From the NCBI GenBank assembly GCA_032719365.1, contig CM064871.1, positions 28,183,566 to 28,247,565 on the forward strand: 64,000 bases of DNA, read 5' to 3'. Under the pieces are notes generated by a model. That model was not told the origin of the DNA. It saw only the letters and a program-made list of their open reading frames with translations, and did no database searches. The first letter of the stretch is position 1; each line of letters begins with the position of its first letter. This document shows positions 25,248 through 39,297 of this stretch, piece by piece. The stretch comes from Prinsepia uniflora (Eukaryota > Streptophyta > Magnoliopsida > Rosales > Rosaceae). The position numbers were made by a program, and so were the translations under genes.

Positions 25248-27668
25248 TACCTGTCTTTTGAGCATAATGGTACAATCAATAGGGAAAGTGGTCTATTTTG
25301 CGAGGCCTATTTAGATTATGAATGTAGGGCCAATCCTAGAGCTAATACGAAAAGAATGGAAGGAATCTGAGTTAAAATGAAGAAATAGGCCCCAAATTGA
25401 CCCTATGCTCTCAACCAAGGTCTAGCCGTGCTCCTGACCTCAAGCCAAGCTCCTAGCCCTTACCAACAATTTCTTTTGGGACAGTCCCTGGAAAAGCCCT
25501 TGGAACCTGCCCCTGCTCCTACTCCTGCTCTTAGATTGTTTTTTTGGCCCGGGTCATGCTAGGGCATCAGCACGACTCTTTTGGCCCTAGCTTCCTATGT
25601 CCTAATGTGAGTATTTATGGGCCCTCTTTTTATGCTTGTGACCTACTTGTAGTACCCCTTCCAAGCACACTATTAGGGCCCCGGTTGGTACACTTAGCAA
25701 GAATGGCACCTATGGAGCTCTGGCCAAGCCACGCCAAGGGCCCCCAGGCTAACTATGGACATCCTTTGTTCTTACTAATAAACGAAGATTTTAATGGGCA
25801 CTTGGCATGCTCTTGGGCTTTACATTCCATATCTTTTCCAAGCACATTGTATGTGCCTCATTTGAAGGACTTCTTAACATGGCCCAATTCAGGGCCCAAA
25901 ATGAGACAACCCATGGGCTAGCAGTAGTCCACTTTGGGCCTCTCATCCCAGTAGGTTAGAAGAGGAGTTCTATTGCATTAACATGGTTTTCATACAAAAA
26001 TTTCCTACTCTTTCCAAGAACACTATCCGTCCTCAATTCTTAGGACTTTGGATTTACACTTATTTCAAGGTCCATTACAGGTTAGTTCATTGCCCAATGC
26101 CTATTTCATTAAGTTCCCGAGCCCTAGATCAAGATCCGACTCCCCAGGTCACTTCCAGGTGTCTTAATCTCAGTATTACATGTTTCAAAATGTCCAAGAT
26201 CGACCAAGAAAAGGTTTCTTCCTTTCTTGGTCGAAATTGAAATCCTGGTTAGACAAAGTGTGTGTGTGATCTGTGTGCCAGCTGGGGACAGGTGGCAAGT
26301 ATGAAATACTTAGGATTGATATGCATATATCACTCTTTAGTTTAGGATAGAAAGTGTCACGAGGTTCCACGAAAGGCACCTGCGTTTATTTCCTTTATTG
26401 GAGCCCAAGATTTCCAAGAATCTTCCTTGTTTTGCGGCTTGGTTTCTAGATTAATTAAGAATTGCTCCCTTATTTTGATTGGACTATTTTTTCTTCCAGA
26501 GACTTCCCAAAAATTGAGGGAAGTCTATCCTATTTAAAACCCCCCTCAACGTCTACCCCAAGGTCTCCAGTTTTTGCCTCCTAAGGCCCCAAAACCCTGC
26601 CTAGAATTCTGCTTAGCCGTAGGATAAGAAAGTCGAAGTTGGAGACGTTTTCTTCGAGTTGGACTTCAAGCGTTGAACTTGCTTCCCAGAAGGAGGCCAC
26701 CTGATCGTGTTCTCTGCTAGAACTTATTATTCCTTTTCTTTGTATCTCTGAACTCTAGCCATCCGTTTTTAATGCATTTAACTTTCATCATGTATTTGTT
26801 TGACATTAACATGAGTGAGTAGTTTATTATGAACTAGGGTTTCTTGAAGCCCCGACTATGATATTCGAATGGTACGATGTTCTTGGTTTAATATTATGAT
26901 TAATGTTTCATATATAATTGTGATTACCATATTGATGTAATTGTATGTTGATTGAGTGGTTACTTAATGCATACAATTATTGGTGAATAACTGCTTGTAC
27001 GACTGGACATCCTCATGTAGTTATTAGAACTGAAGGTAGTGGCTTTACATCTTACATGTAATCCAATCCATGACCCCTGCGACTTTGTCTTAAGCTTGAT
27101 AGGGCAGTGCGTGTCATGAAATCCTTCTAAAACATAATTCGTTTGATTGTAAAATCAAATAGGCATCCTAAGGTAAACATCATGGCTAGGATAAGCAAAG
27201 TTAGGAGGAATAAATGTTTAGGGTGCTCAACATCAGGGTCCCTGCATGGGCACAAATATCATACATTCATACTAATTTAATCCAAGTATCACATGCTAGA
27301 TTCAAAATGGTTAGGGTGGATAGTTAGCCTTGGTTCTTTTCCATCAATCAATCAATCACTGTTGTTCTTTGTTATTTTGAGTTGTGTGCTCTTCTAGTTT
27401 CTATCTTCAATTACTTGTAAACCAAACATCAAACCACCTTCATGTGTTTACTTATGTGTTTCTTGTTTTCATATTTTCTTTGAGTAAAAATTACAAATCA
27501 TATATGTATTTGTTGTCCGAGTCCCTAAGGATCTACTCTTGCTTGTTACTTTACTATTCCTAAGGCATTGTACGCCTATAAGGAATTTTAACTCGGTTAG
27601 AATCATTCTCATTAACTTGTGCTGGTTTTAGTTCGATTAAATTTTTGGCATCGTTAATGGTGTCCATT
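25248..27668 (+). mobile_element. Tat/Athila-type LTR and primer-site region
   Basis: This is the continuation of 12553-12599. It has a TATTTAAA box at 26531 and a following leader-like stretch. It ends near 27642 before TTTTTGGCATCGTTAATGG, which resembles a decayed form of the TGGCGCCGTTGCC primer site of Tat/Athila elements. The gag remnant of the same element resumes beyond solo LTR G (51018). The clade is inferred from the gag and this site. Open frames of 85-134 codons inside show no domain. Confidence 0.55.
26531..26538 (+). promoter_or_regulatory. TATA-like box in Tat/Athila-type LTR
   Basis: TATTTAAA followed by a C-rich segment and a leader-like region, typical of the U3/R boundary of this kind of LTR. 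Predicted from position and sequence only. Confidence 0.45.
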
Positions 27669-28380
27669 TGTAATGACCCGTCTCAGAAATCGGGATTATA
27701 TTAGTGGTTAATGACGGATTAGTGAAGTTAATCGGTGATTAGTTGGGTGATTTCGAACGGACGGTGCAAAATGACAGTTTTGCCCCTAGAATGGGCAAAA
27801 TGTTGACTTTTAGTTCGAACAGTCAAATGGACTTTGATGGATGACTGTGACGTAGTTCGGGACGTCATGAGCCCGTAGACAGGTGACACGTCCGATTCCG
27901 ACATTCGAGGAGAAAGTTATGATGTTTGGAAGTTAAGGGGTGTTTTGGTAATTTAGTTGGAAAGGGGCAAACTGTTGACTTTTTATACGACATGGATTAG
28001 TCACGCGTTTCATGGATCATTAGGTAGGTCTCAATCCCCTGAGTACAATGACATGAGGCACATTGTCATTGGACTTTGGACGGTTCAGTTACGAGACTAA
28101 GTACGTGAGGGGCAAAATGGTAATTTGTCATTTGGGGACATTCTGGTCATTTGGCTGTCTTTGGATCTGTTCCTAGAGAAAATGGGACACCTGGTGCATT
28201 GGGAAATGTGCCCAATAGATGTGGGACACTTGTCCCTTACTGAAAGGTCGTGGAATCCTCCCCCACCGTCTCAATTGAGTTTTAAAACGGTCGTGCATAA
28301 GTATGTGTTTGATGACGAACAGAAAAACAGAGGAAAACCCTGAAACAATCCCTTAAAATCCTGTGATGCTTCACTATCAG

Positions 28381-28611
28381 TTAATAGTGTGTGAAGGAAA
28401 ATGAGAGAGTGGGAAGAGCCGAGTATGGTGGTCTCTTGGTGGAGCACCGTCGTGGACGATGGCCATGGAATCATGAAAAACAAAGGACCTGTTAGCCGTG
28501 AGCAACAATTGGTTCAAACACCTTCACGATGTGATCTTTTTCCCGTGAAGTGTGAGTGAAAAATGGAAAGGGGAGGGAGACGATCTGGTGGTGGCCACAG
28601 GGGTGGACAAC
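28381..28611 (+). repeat. 504-bp tandem repeat, unit 1 (first part)
   Basis: First 231 bp of unit 1, beginning TTAATAGTGTGTGAAGG. The unit is interrupted by solo LTR C2 and resumes at 43819. Removing C2 and one ACAAC copy restores a spacing of 503-504 bp to the next unit. Confidence 0.9.
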
Positions 28612-28982
28612 TGACACGACCCATCCCAATCCCCCCGGGATTACCATGGAATGTATCATGCTCCCGTCTGACAAGAGGCGTCAGACAAGGGATAACCGAT
28701 TGCCATTGCCCGAACGGGCTTCCAGAGTGCGTAAGGATCGATGGAGGAGGTGTGCGATGCTCAAGTCTCTGCTGCAGTCGTATCCAGAATCAACCTGAAG
28801 GGCATTAAAAACAAAAGCTGTGAGTGGACGAAAATAAACAATCCCGTTAAAAACATTTATAAGACATTTATGCCCCTCAGTAAAATCATATGCATGCACC
28901 AAAAACCAATAATCCCATATTTATTTAGAAATAACCATTAAGGCCTTAGCTCGGAAACCAAAGCATAGTTTCAAATTCCAAA

Positions 28983-31855
28983 TGTCAGGACCCGTCCCAA
29001 ATATCACCTCGATATCCGGGACGAACCCTGCTCCCGTCTGACAATCACACTTACAGTACCCCAATTAACCTTAATACAATTATAAGCATAACTATCAGAC
29101 GAAGGAGTAAATATGTACAACAGTAAGTCAGAGCATAGCTCTACAAAATGGGCACAAAAAGTCCTACAAGTCTAAGTCCGCAACGGAAGAACGTCGGAAG
29201 CTCTATGCCTCGATATCTGCCTCAACGTTCACCCCAGCGCTATCACCACGACCTGGAGGGAAATTTTAAAAAAAAAACAGAAGGTGTGAGTGGACTGAAA
29301 GGAATAAAAGTTTTAAAACCGTTTACCATCAAATCAAAGTTGAGGAAAAATAATCATTTGTTCCCTCCGTTTTGAAAACAAGAAAATCCATAATATGGAA
29401 CATCATAAGAAACAGAAACACTATAAAACATCATAAGAAACAGATACACTATAAAACTGATATAGAAACCAGAGCATAAACATCAAACCACTTTTTCCGA
29501 TCAAACCTGCTAGACCTATCCGAGTCTTTAAACTCAACCAGGCCTCACACAAATCCGAGTCTTTAAACTCCCGAGTCTTTAAACTCAATAGGCCTATGGG
29601 GGTAATATCATAAATATCCGAGTCTTTAAACTCCCGAGTCTTTAAACTCAATCCGGGCCCGTCCCCCGTCAATATCAATCCGGGTCTTTAAACCCAATAT
29701 CTAGATCCAGCAAATCCAATCCATATCCAGTGTACAACCAATTCAACATTCATCGCCAAATTCGAATTCGAAATCCCCGGTTCGAAGCCCTCCGGCGTTC
29801 CGAACCGACATTCCGAACCCAAATCCGGAAATCCATTCTTATGCCCAGAAATCACACATAATCACAAATCATATTTCATAACCCATTTATAATCATCAGA
29901 AAACATTTATAGGTTGAAATCGTAATTATGGCATCAAAATCCAAAAACCAGCTTTTCTCGAAAAACGTGCAAACTCATCAATCCCATATAATCCATCATT
30001 CAAAGGCATAGAAACATAGTTAAGATCATAAAACATCAATAAAGGCATGCTCGAAAGAAAGAAAAAGTCCACTCACAGATCAGAACAAGTCACTCGCGCC
30101 CTGTGCGCTCCTCGACCGTCTCTGGTGCCTCCCGTCCTGTCAATAGATACCAAATAGGGTCACAAATACATCAAGGATACCTTCCCTATTTTCCCCTATT
30201 TTCCGGGAATTAAATAATATTTTAATCCTAAACCCGTAACCGTCTGGATTCCCGAATAACTCCGTAACACCGTCCGATTCACCCGAAAACTACACCATTG
30301 GATTCCTTAGAACATTTAGGACTAAACTCATGTTGGAAGCTTGGCCGGATTCCTTCCCACGCGCCTCCACGCGCCGCCCAAAGTGGCTGCGCGTGGGCCT
30401 CACGCGCCTGCTACAGTGCATCTCCTTCCTCGAGTCACCCGGTTCAACACAGTTGAACCGGCGTGAACGGTTCTCTGTAATCCGACCACCATTTCAGTTC
30501 AATCCAATCCCATCCTCTTCGTCCCGTCCTAAGCAACCTGACCATGTCCTAACCTCGAAGAATCACGGCCGGAAACCCGCCGTTCACGGCCTCAAAACAG
30601 ACGGCCCGTAGCCCCTGTTTTGGCCGTCGGCCGCCCAGGTCATCCCCCGTCACGGCGTTCATCTTAATCGACGCCTAGGACCCTCCTGAACTTCACCCTA
30701 ACCTCCTTATCCCTCGACTCTATGCCCAACTCCACGACTTTGCATTTGAAAGTCACGGCCAAACAGAGTACAGAGTACTCTCCGTCGACTGGGCTCCGCC
30801 GTGTACGCCCCTGTCACGGCGACCATTCTACACCCTTCCTAGAACCTCCCTGAACACCACTGCACTCACCACTCCCCTCGATTCTCGTCCTACCTTCACA
30901 ACTTTTGAATTTAAAATCCACGGGAAAACAGAGCCAAGAAAGTTACCTTTCGATTCCGGTGCCGCCGTGAGAACCGCCACCTACCACGGTGCTCGTGGAA
31001 CTCCCCGTAGCCTCCTGAGTCTCCTAGTGGCTTGAATCGATCCACCACACGGCATAGCAGCCACCCCAGTCCACCGCCTTCGCTGTTTCCTCCAAACTCC
31101 AGCCGTCCACCGTGTAGCCTCCGTGCACGGTTGCAACTCCAAACCGCGATCACGAGCTCACCCTCGTCTCTCTTTCACTTCCACCAGTCATCAACTCCCT
31201 CACTCTTGCATGAAATCGATCGAAGTCTGTCCAATTTTCCTCTCTGTTTTCTGTGTTCTTCGAAGGAGTGCACGGTTCAAATGAGGGTAAAGTGTGGCCG
31301 TGCACACTTGAGAACATAATGGAACCATCCAGTCCCCTGCACGTGTCCACCATCCATAGGCCAGCCCAAAAAATCTCTGCCACTTGCCCTTATCTGATTG
31401 GGCTGAGGGAAAATGACCAAAATACCCCTTCTACAAATAATTACCGTTTTGCTCTCAAACGTTCTAGACCCGCAACTATTCCGTCCGACGTCCGATGACA
31501 GCGTGCCGCCTGTCGTTGAACTCAAGACGTCGAGACCTATCTAACGGTCCTCGGTCTACGTGAAAATCACAAGTCCTCCAAAAAGTCAACATTTCCCTCG
31601 TTTACTCAAAATTACGGTAACGCCCCCAAAGTTCCGAACGTCATAACTTTTTCTCCGGTTGTCCGAATCGAGCCTGCCACCTGTCTACGGACTCGTGACG
31701 TCCTAAACTACGTCACAGTCAAGGGCTAACACTCAACCAATCGGTAATTCCAAAAGTCAACTTTTTGTCTACTATTCACAAGGGCAAAATCGTCCATTTA
31801 CACAAAATTTTACAAAATTACCTTTTTACCCTTCCCGAAGGTACGGGTTGTTACA
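28983..31855 (-). repeat. LTR1 of element A
   Basis: 2873 bp, edges TGTCAGGACCCG and GGGTTGTTACA. It is the 3' LTR of the first internal region. It contains a GAGTCTTTAAACTC cluster (29520-29695), the GC-rich CACGCGCC block (30357-30410) and two copies of the U3 module (about 31490-31600 and 31635-31770). Confidence 0.95.
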
Positions 31856-31858
31856 ATC

Positions 31859-31869
31859 TACCCCCCTAA
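31859..31869 (-). promoter_or_regulatory. Polypurine tract of element A
   Basis: The plus strand TACCCCCCTAA lies just inside the LTR1 edge. The minus-strand purine run would prime plus-strand synthesis. The identical stretch occurs beside LTR2 at about 39266-39276. Confidence 0.8.
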
Positions 31870-31890
31870 AAAGAATTTCGTCCCCGAAAA

Positions 31891-34800
31891 TCAGTGGAAC
31901 AAATAAGGGTACTGCTCACGCATCAAGGCCTCGGGTTCCCAAGTAGCTTCTTCCACTTGATGATTTCTCCACAATACCTTCACTAAGGGGACCGTCTTCC
32001 TTCGTAAAACTTTATCCTTCCGATCCAAGATCGCAACAGGCTGCTCTTCAAAACTCAAGTCTTCCCTCAGTTCCACTGGTTTTGCTTCCAGAACATGCGA
32101 ATCATCTCGAATATACTTCCGAAGCATGGAGACATGAAAGACATTATGTACCTTTTCCAAGTCTGCTGGTAAGGCCAATCGATATGCAACAGGACCAATC
32201 CGTTCTAAGATCTCATAAGGTCCAATGTAACGAGGACTCAACTTCCCTCGTCTACCAAACCGTACGATTCCCTTCCAAGGAGATAACTTCAGGAAAACCC
32301 AGTCTCCTACGGCAAACTCCAAATCCCTGATCCTACGGTCGGCGTAACTCTTCTGGCGGTCCTGCGCTATCTTCAATCGATCCCTGATCAGTGCAACTTT
32401 TTCCTGAGTAAGCTCCACCAGCTCAGAAGTATTCAACCTCCTCTCACCAACCTCAGTCCAACACAATGGAGTCCGACACTGCCGCCCATACAAAGCCTCG
32501 TAAGGAGCCATCCCAATGCTCTCCTGATAACTGTTATTGTAGGCGAACTCCATCAAAGGCAGATGTGATTCCCAAGTACCCTGAAACTGAAGTACACAAG
32601 CTCGCATCATGTCCTCGAGAATCTGAATAGTCCGCTCAGACTGCCCATCTGTTTGAGGATGAAATGCGGTACTGAAGTGCAATTTAGTCCCAAAAGCTTC
32701 CTGTAAGCTCTGCCAAAATCGAGAAGTAAATCTCGGATCTCTATCAGATACTATCGACTCTGGAGTCCCATGTAACCGGATAATCTCATTTATGAACAAC
32801 TGTGCAAACTGCTCCAACCTGAAGTTCTCCCGTACTGGCAAGAAATGGGCAGACTTCGTAAGTCGATCAACAATAACCCACACACCATCGTGTCCCTTCG
32901 GTGTTCTCGGAAGCTTGAACACGAAATCCATAGTCAGGTGATCCTATTTCCACTCGGGGATCGGCAAAGGTTGCATTGCTCCATAAGGTCTCTGTCGCTC
33001 AGCTTTTACCTGTTGACAAATCAAGCATCTACTGACATATTCTGCAATCTCACGTTTCATCCCCGACCACCAGTAATGCTCTCGAAGTGTACGATACATC
33101 TTGGTCCCACCAGGATGCATCGCATAAGCTGAACAGTGAGCCTCGTCCAGTATCACTTTCTTCAATGCGTCATCCTCCAGTACGCACAACCGTCCACCCT
33201 TAACCAAGGCTCCATCCTCACGGATCTCAAAGTCCTGTCTCTCTCCAGCCTCGACCTCAATCCGAATGATGCCCAGAATAGGGTCCTCAAACTGAGCATC
33301 AATAACCTGATCAATCAAAACAGGTCGCATGTGGAAACTCGCTAGGAGTACTCCCTGATCATCCACAGTCAACTCTACTCCCAACCTACGGAGCTCAACC
33401 AACAAAGGTAATCGTACCGTCCTCAAATGTGACAAAGAACTAGCTGACTTCCTGCTCAGAGCATCGGCGACCACATTAGCCTTCCCTGGGTGATACTCAA
33501 TAGTACAGTCGTAATCCTTAAGCAACTCCAACCAACGGCGCTGTCTCAGATTCAGTTCCTTCTGAGTGAACAAATACTTTAAGCTCTTGTGGTCCGTGAA
33601 AATCCTGCACTTCTCGCCATACAAGTAATGCCGCCAAATCTTCAGTGCATGAACCACCGCTGCTAGTTCCAAATCATGTGTAGGGTAGTTCACCTCATAG
33701 GGTTTCAATTGCCGGGAAGCATAAGCAATCACTCTCCCATGCTGCATCAAGACACAACCCAAGCCTTGCAAAGAAGCGTCACTGTACACCTCAAACTCCC
33801 CACTATCGTATGGAAGGGCTAACACAGGAGCAGATGTCAACCGTCTCTTAAGCTCCTGGAAACTCTGTTCACAGTTCTCATCCCACTCAAATCGAACTCC
33901 CTTCCGAGTCAACCTCGTCAACGGTGCTGCAAGAATAGAAAAGCCCTCGATAAAACGCCGGTAATAACCCGCTAAACCCAGAAAACTCCGGATTTCCGTC
34001 ACCGTCTTCGGCTGTTCCCAATTGGCTACCGCCTCAACTTTCTGAGGATCCACACTGATGCCCTCGGCCGAAATCACATGACCAAGAAATCCAACACTGG
34101 TCAACCAAAACTGACACTTACTGAGCTTCGCATACAACTGATGCTCCCTCAAAGTTTTAAGCACGATTCTCAGATGTTTCTCATGCGCCTTCGCACTCTT
34201 CGAATACACCAAAATGTCATCAATGAAGACAATCACAAAACGATCCAAATAAGACTGAAACACTCGGTTCATAAGGTCCATAAAAGCTGCTGGGGCATTA
34301 GTCAAACCAAAAGGCATCACAACAAACTCATAATGACCGTACCTGGTCCGGAAAGCTGTCTTCGGTATATCCTCCTCTTTAACCCTTAACTGATGATAAC
34401 CGGAGCGAAGATCAATCTTCGAAAAATACTGTGCTCCCTTGAGCTGGTCAAACAAATCATCAATCCGGGGTAGGGGGTACTTATTCCGAATAGTTACCTT
34501 ATTCAATTGTCTGTAATCCACACACAATCTCAATCCTCCGTCCTTTTTCTTAACGAACAAAACAGGTGCTCCCCAAGGTGACATACTCGGTCGAATGTAT
34601 CCTATATCGACCAACTCTTGCAACTGGGCCTTAAGTTCCCTCAATTCCGCAGGTGCCATACGATAAGAAGTCTGTGAGATAGGTTGTGTACCTGGAAGAA
34701 GATCAATCGTAAACTCAAGATCTCGGTGTGGGGGTAGTCCTGGCAACTCCTCGGGAAAAACATCGGGAAACTCCCGTACCACTGGTATGTCCTCCGCCCT

Positions 34801-36342
34801 CACTGGCGTATTACGTGTATCCACCACATGGGCTATGTAACCTTGGCACCCCTTACGCAACAACTTGCTAGCCTCAAGTGCCGAAATAACTCCAGTAGGA
34901 AGTGCACGCTGATCCCCCTGAAACGTAGTCTCTGATAATCTGGGACTCCGAAAAGTCACTCTCCTATCGAAACATTCGATAGAAGCATGATGTCTCGTCA
35001 ACCAATCCATACCTAATATCACATCAAAGTCCCGTAAATCCAAGAGTAACAAATCCGCCAGTAACTCCACCTCGCCTACCATCACCGGACACTCTCTCAA
35101 CACCTGAGTCACTACCAACATCTCCCCAGTAGGTGTACTCACTCCTAACGCACAATCCAAAGTAGACACCTCCCTCTCCTTAACCAAACTACAACTCCGA
35201 GCTATAAATGAATGAGTAGCCCTGGGATCTATCAAAGCAAAAACAGTGTGACCAAGTATGGTGAGTGTACCTGTCACCACTCCCGGTGCTGACCTAGCCT
35301 CCTGCTGAGTCATAGCAAAAACTCGCGCCTGAGGTCCCGATGACCTACCGCGCCTTCTGGAACTGCTCGTGGCACCACCGCCACCCCTAGGGCCTGCTGC
35401 CCCTAACACTGAAGTAGTACTCCGCCCGGGTTCTGCTGCACCTCTGCCTGCTCCACCCTCCGGAGCTAACAATGGGCACTCCCGACGGAAGTGTCCTCGC
35501 TCTCCGCAATAGAAGCAAGTATCCCTACCGGGTCCACCGGTATGCCTCCCTGTAGAAGCCACTGAAGTCGCACTCGCCTGAGGAGTCGGCTGTGACCTAG
35601 CTCCTCGAAATCCCGAGCCCTGAAAACTGCCTGGTCTGCCATACCGGGCTCCACCAGCCGATGATGATCCACCAAAATTACCCCGTTTCGGGGGCCTCTG
35701 ACTCGATGCTCCTGGAAATGAATGCTCTCGGCTTCGAACACTGCCCGAATACTGTGGCCTAGCGGGTAAACTGGCCTCAACCCTGACAGCAGCATCAGAT
35801 AATTCCCGAAAAGTAGCAAAAGAGCCAGCTGTCACTATGGCCCTGATCTCTCCCCGAAGGCCCAACTCAAACCGGCGGCACTTCTCCGCCTCGGTTGCAA
35901 CAAATGCAGAAGCGAAACGAGATAGCATCTGGAACCTCTGCTCATATTCTGCGACTGTCAAATTCCCTTGCTTCAAGTGAAGAAATTCTGCTTCTTTAGC
36001 ATCCCGAAAAGAACGGGGATAGTACTGATCTAGAAACCGCTCCCGGAAAATCTCCCAAGTCACGGTATGTGCATCCCAGCCGGACAGTTCCAGCGTGTAC
36101 CACCACTCATATGCAGCTCCATCCAACAGAAAAGTAGCTAACAAAACCCGATCCTCAGAAGGACAGTGCATCACCCCAAAAATACGCTCGAGTCGGGTGA
36201 TCCATCGGTGAGCTTCCTCGGGATCGGCCCCACCGCTGAACGTAGTAGCCCCAAGCCTCTGGGCTCTCTCGATCGAAGCGCTCTCAGTCCCTCTCGCCGT
36301 TTCATCTTCAGGTCGTGGAGGGGGTTCACGTCGCGGAGGCAT
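31891..36342 (-). pseudogene. gag-pol of element A copy 1, one premature stop
   Basis: One long frame of about 1484 codons from the Met at 36342 (MPPRREPPPRP). Domains by approximate residue: gag core 40-200 (WWYTLELSGWDAH), CCHC knuckle about 272-290 (CFYCGERGHFRREC), protease about 371 (IDPRATHSF), RT about 560-740 with FIDD near 706, RNase H near 850 (YSDASLQGLG), integrase zinc finger about 1067-1107, integrase core with catalytic Asp, Asp and Glu all present, and a chromodomain-type C-terminus (VLWRNHQVEEATWEPE) ending at TGA 31893-31891. It is interrupted once, by TAG at 32944-32946, where copy 2 has Trp; this separates integrase core and chromodomain from the rest. Known role: reverse transcription and chromatin-targeted integration. 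The protease motif has Pro-Arg after the catalytic Asp instead of the usual Ser-Gly. Confidence 0.93.
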
Positions 36343-36377
36343 GATCGATCGTACGCTGAAACTTCGACACAACCTAT

Positions 36378-36389
36378 GCTCTGATACCA
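36378..36389 (-). promoter_or_regulatory. Primer-binding site of element A
   Basis: The minus strand reads TGGTATCAGAGC three bases downstream of LTR2, complementary to initiator-Met tRNA. Confidence 0.9.
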
Positions 36390-36392
36390 AAT

Positions 36393-39262
36393 TGTCAGGA
36401 CCCGTCCCAAATATCACCTCGATATCCGGGATGAACCCTGCTCCCGTCTGACAATCACACTTACAGTACCACAATTAACCTTAATACAATTATAAGTATA
36501 ACTATCAGACGAAGGAGTAAATATGTACAACAGTAAGTCAGAGCATAGCTCTACAAAATGGGCACAAAAAGTCCTACAAGTCTAAGTCCGCAACGGAAGA
36601 ACATTGGAAGCTCTATGCCTCGATATCTGCCTCAACGTTCACCCCAGCGCTATCACCACGACCTGGAGGGAAATTTAAAAAAAACAGAAGGTGTGAGTGG
36701 ACTGAAAGGAATAAAAGTTTTAAAACCATTTACCATCAAATCAAAGTTGAGGAAAAATAATCATTTGTTCCCTCCGTTTTGAAAACAAGAAAATCCATAA
36801 TATGGAACATCATAAGAAACAGAAACACTATAAAACATCATAAGAAACAGATACACTATAAAACTGATATAGAAACCAGAGCATAAACATCAAACCACTT
36901 TTTCCGATCAAACCTGCTGGACCTATCCGAGTCTTTAAACTCAACCAGGCCTCACACAAATCCGAGTCTTTAAACTCCCGAGTCTTTAAACTCAATAGGC
37001 CTATGGGGGTAATATCATAAATATCCGAGTCTTTAAACTCCCGAGTCTTTAAACTCAATCCGGGCCCGTCCCCCGTCAATATCAATCCGGGTCTTTAAAC
37101 CCAATATCTAGATCCAGCAAATCCAATCCATATCCAGTGTACAACCAATTCAACATTCATCGCCAAATTCGAATTCGAAATCCCCGGTTCGAAGCCCTCC
37201 GGCGTTCCGAACCGACATTCCGAACCCAAATCCGGAAATCCATTCTTATGCCCAGAAATCACACATAATCACAAATCATATTTCATAACCCATTTATAAT
37301 CATCAGAAAACATTTATAGGTTGAAATCGTAATTATGGCATCAAAATCCAAAAACCAGCTTTTCTCGAAAAACGTGCAAACTCATCAATCCCATATAATC
37401 CATCATTCAAAGGCATAGAAACATAGTTAAGATCATAAAACGTCAATAAAGGCATGCTCGAAAGAAAGAAAAAGTCCACTCACAGATCAGAACAAGTCAC
37501 TCGCGCCCTGTGCGCTCCTCGACCGTCTCTGGTGTCTCCCGTCCTGTCAATAGATACCAAATAGGGTCACAAATACATCAAGGATACCTTCCCTATTTCC
37601 CCCTATTTTCCGGGAATTAAATAATATTTTAATCCTAAACCCGTAACCGTCTGGATTCCCGAATAACTCCGTAACACCGTCCGATTCACCCGAAAACTAC
37701 ACCATTGGATTCCTTAGAACATTTAGGACTAAACTCATGTTGGAAGCTTGGCCGGATTCCTTCCCACACGCCTCCACGCGCCGCCCAAAGTGGCTGCTCG
37801 TGGGCCTCACGCGCCTGCTACAGTGCATCTCCTTCCTCGAGTCACCCGGTTCAACACAGTTGAACCGGCGTGAACGGTTCTCTGTAATCCGACCACCATT
37901 TCAGTTCAATCCAATCCCATCCTCTTCGTCCCGTCCTAAGCAACCTGACCATGTCCTAACCTCGAAGAATCACGGCCGGAAACCCGCCGTTCACGGCCTC
38001 AAAACAGACGGCCCGTAGCCCCTGTTTTGGCCGTCGGCCGCCCAGGTCCTCCCCCGTCACGGCGTTCATCTTAATCGACGCCTAGGACCCTCCTGAACTT
38101 CACCCTAACCTCCTTATCCCTTGACTCTACGCCCAACTCCACGACTTTGCATTTGAAAGTCACGGCCAAACAGAGTACAGAGTACTCTCCGTCGACTGGG
38201 CTCCGCCGTGTACGCCCCTGTCATGGCGACCGTTCTACACCCTTCCTAGAACCTCCCTGAACACCACTGCACTCACCACTCCCCTCGATTCTCGTCCTAC
38301 CTTCACGACTTTTGAATTTAAAATCCACTTGAAAACAGAGCCAAGAAAGTTACCTTTCGATTCCGGTGCCGCCGTGAGAACCGCCACCTACCACGGTGCT
38401 CGTGGAACTCCCCGTAGCCTTCTGAGTCTCCTAGTGGCTTGAATCGATCCACCATACGGCACAGCAGCCACCCCAGTCCACCGCCTTCGCTGTTTCCTCC
38501 AAACTCCAGCCGTCCACCGTGTAGCCTCCGTGCACGGTTGCAACTCCAAACCGCGATCACGAGCTCACCCTCGTCTCTCTTTCACTTCCACCAGTCATCA
38601 ACTCCCTCACTCTTGCATGAAATCGATCGAAGTCTGTCCAATTTTCCTCTCTGTTTTCTGTGTTCTTCGAAGGAGTGCACGGTTCAAATGAGGGTAAAGT
38701 GTGGCCGTGCACACTTGAGAACATAATGGAACCATCCAGTCCCCTGCACGTGTCCACCATCCATAGGCCAGCCCAAAAAATCTCTGCCACTTGCCCTTAT
38801 CTGATTGGGCTGAGGGAAAATGACCAAAATACCCCTTCTACAAATAATTACCGTTTTGCTCTCAAACGTTCTAGACCCGCAACTATTCCGTCCGACGTCC
38901 GATGACAGCGTGCCGCCTGTCGTTGAACTCAAGACGTCGAGACCTATCTAACGGTCCTCGGTCTACGTGAAAATCACAAGTCCTCCAAAAAGTCAACATT
39001 TCCCTCGTTTACTCAAAATTACGGTAACGCCCCCAAAGTTCCGAACGTCATAACTTTTTCTCCGGTTGTCCGAATCGAGCCTGCCACCTGTCTACGGACT
39101 CGTGACGTCCTAAACTACGTCACAGTCAAGGGCTAACACTCAACCAATCGGTAATTCCAAAAGTCAACTTTTTGTCTACTATTCACAAGGGCAAAATTGT
39201 CCATTTACACAAAATTTTACAAAATTACCTTTTTACCCTTCCCGAAGGTACGGGTTGTTACA
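36393..39262 (-). repeat. LTR2 of element A, shared by both internal copies
   Basis: 2870 bp, same edges as LTR1. It is the 5' LTR of internal copy 1 (primer site abuts 36393) and at the same time the 3' LTR of internal copy 2 (polypurine tract follows 39262). Confidence 0.95.
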
Positions 39263-39297
39263 ATCTACCCCCCTAAAAAGAATTTCGTCCCCGAAAT

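Noticed and set aside
25544..26240. Frames of 125 and 85 codons as host genes
   Set aside because: They lie in the U3 part of the Tat/Athila-type LTR upstream of its TATA box and lack domains.
22700..36389. tRNA genes at the TGGTATCAGAGC sites
   Set aside because: These are only 12-13 bp complements of a tRNA 3' end placed next to LTRs; no cloverleaf.
31032..38905. Frames of 77-95 codons repeated in both A LTRs (for example 31032-31319 and 38439-38726)
   Set aside because: Conserved only because the two LTRs are nearly identical; not maintained in other LTRs and no recognisable domain.
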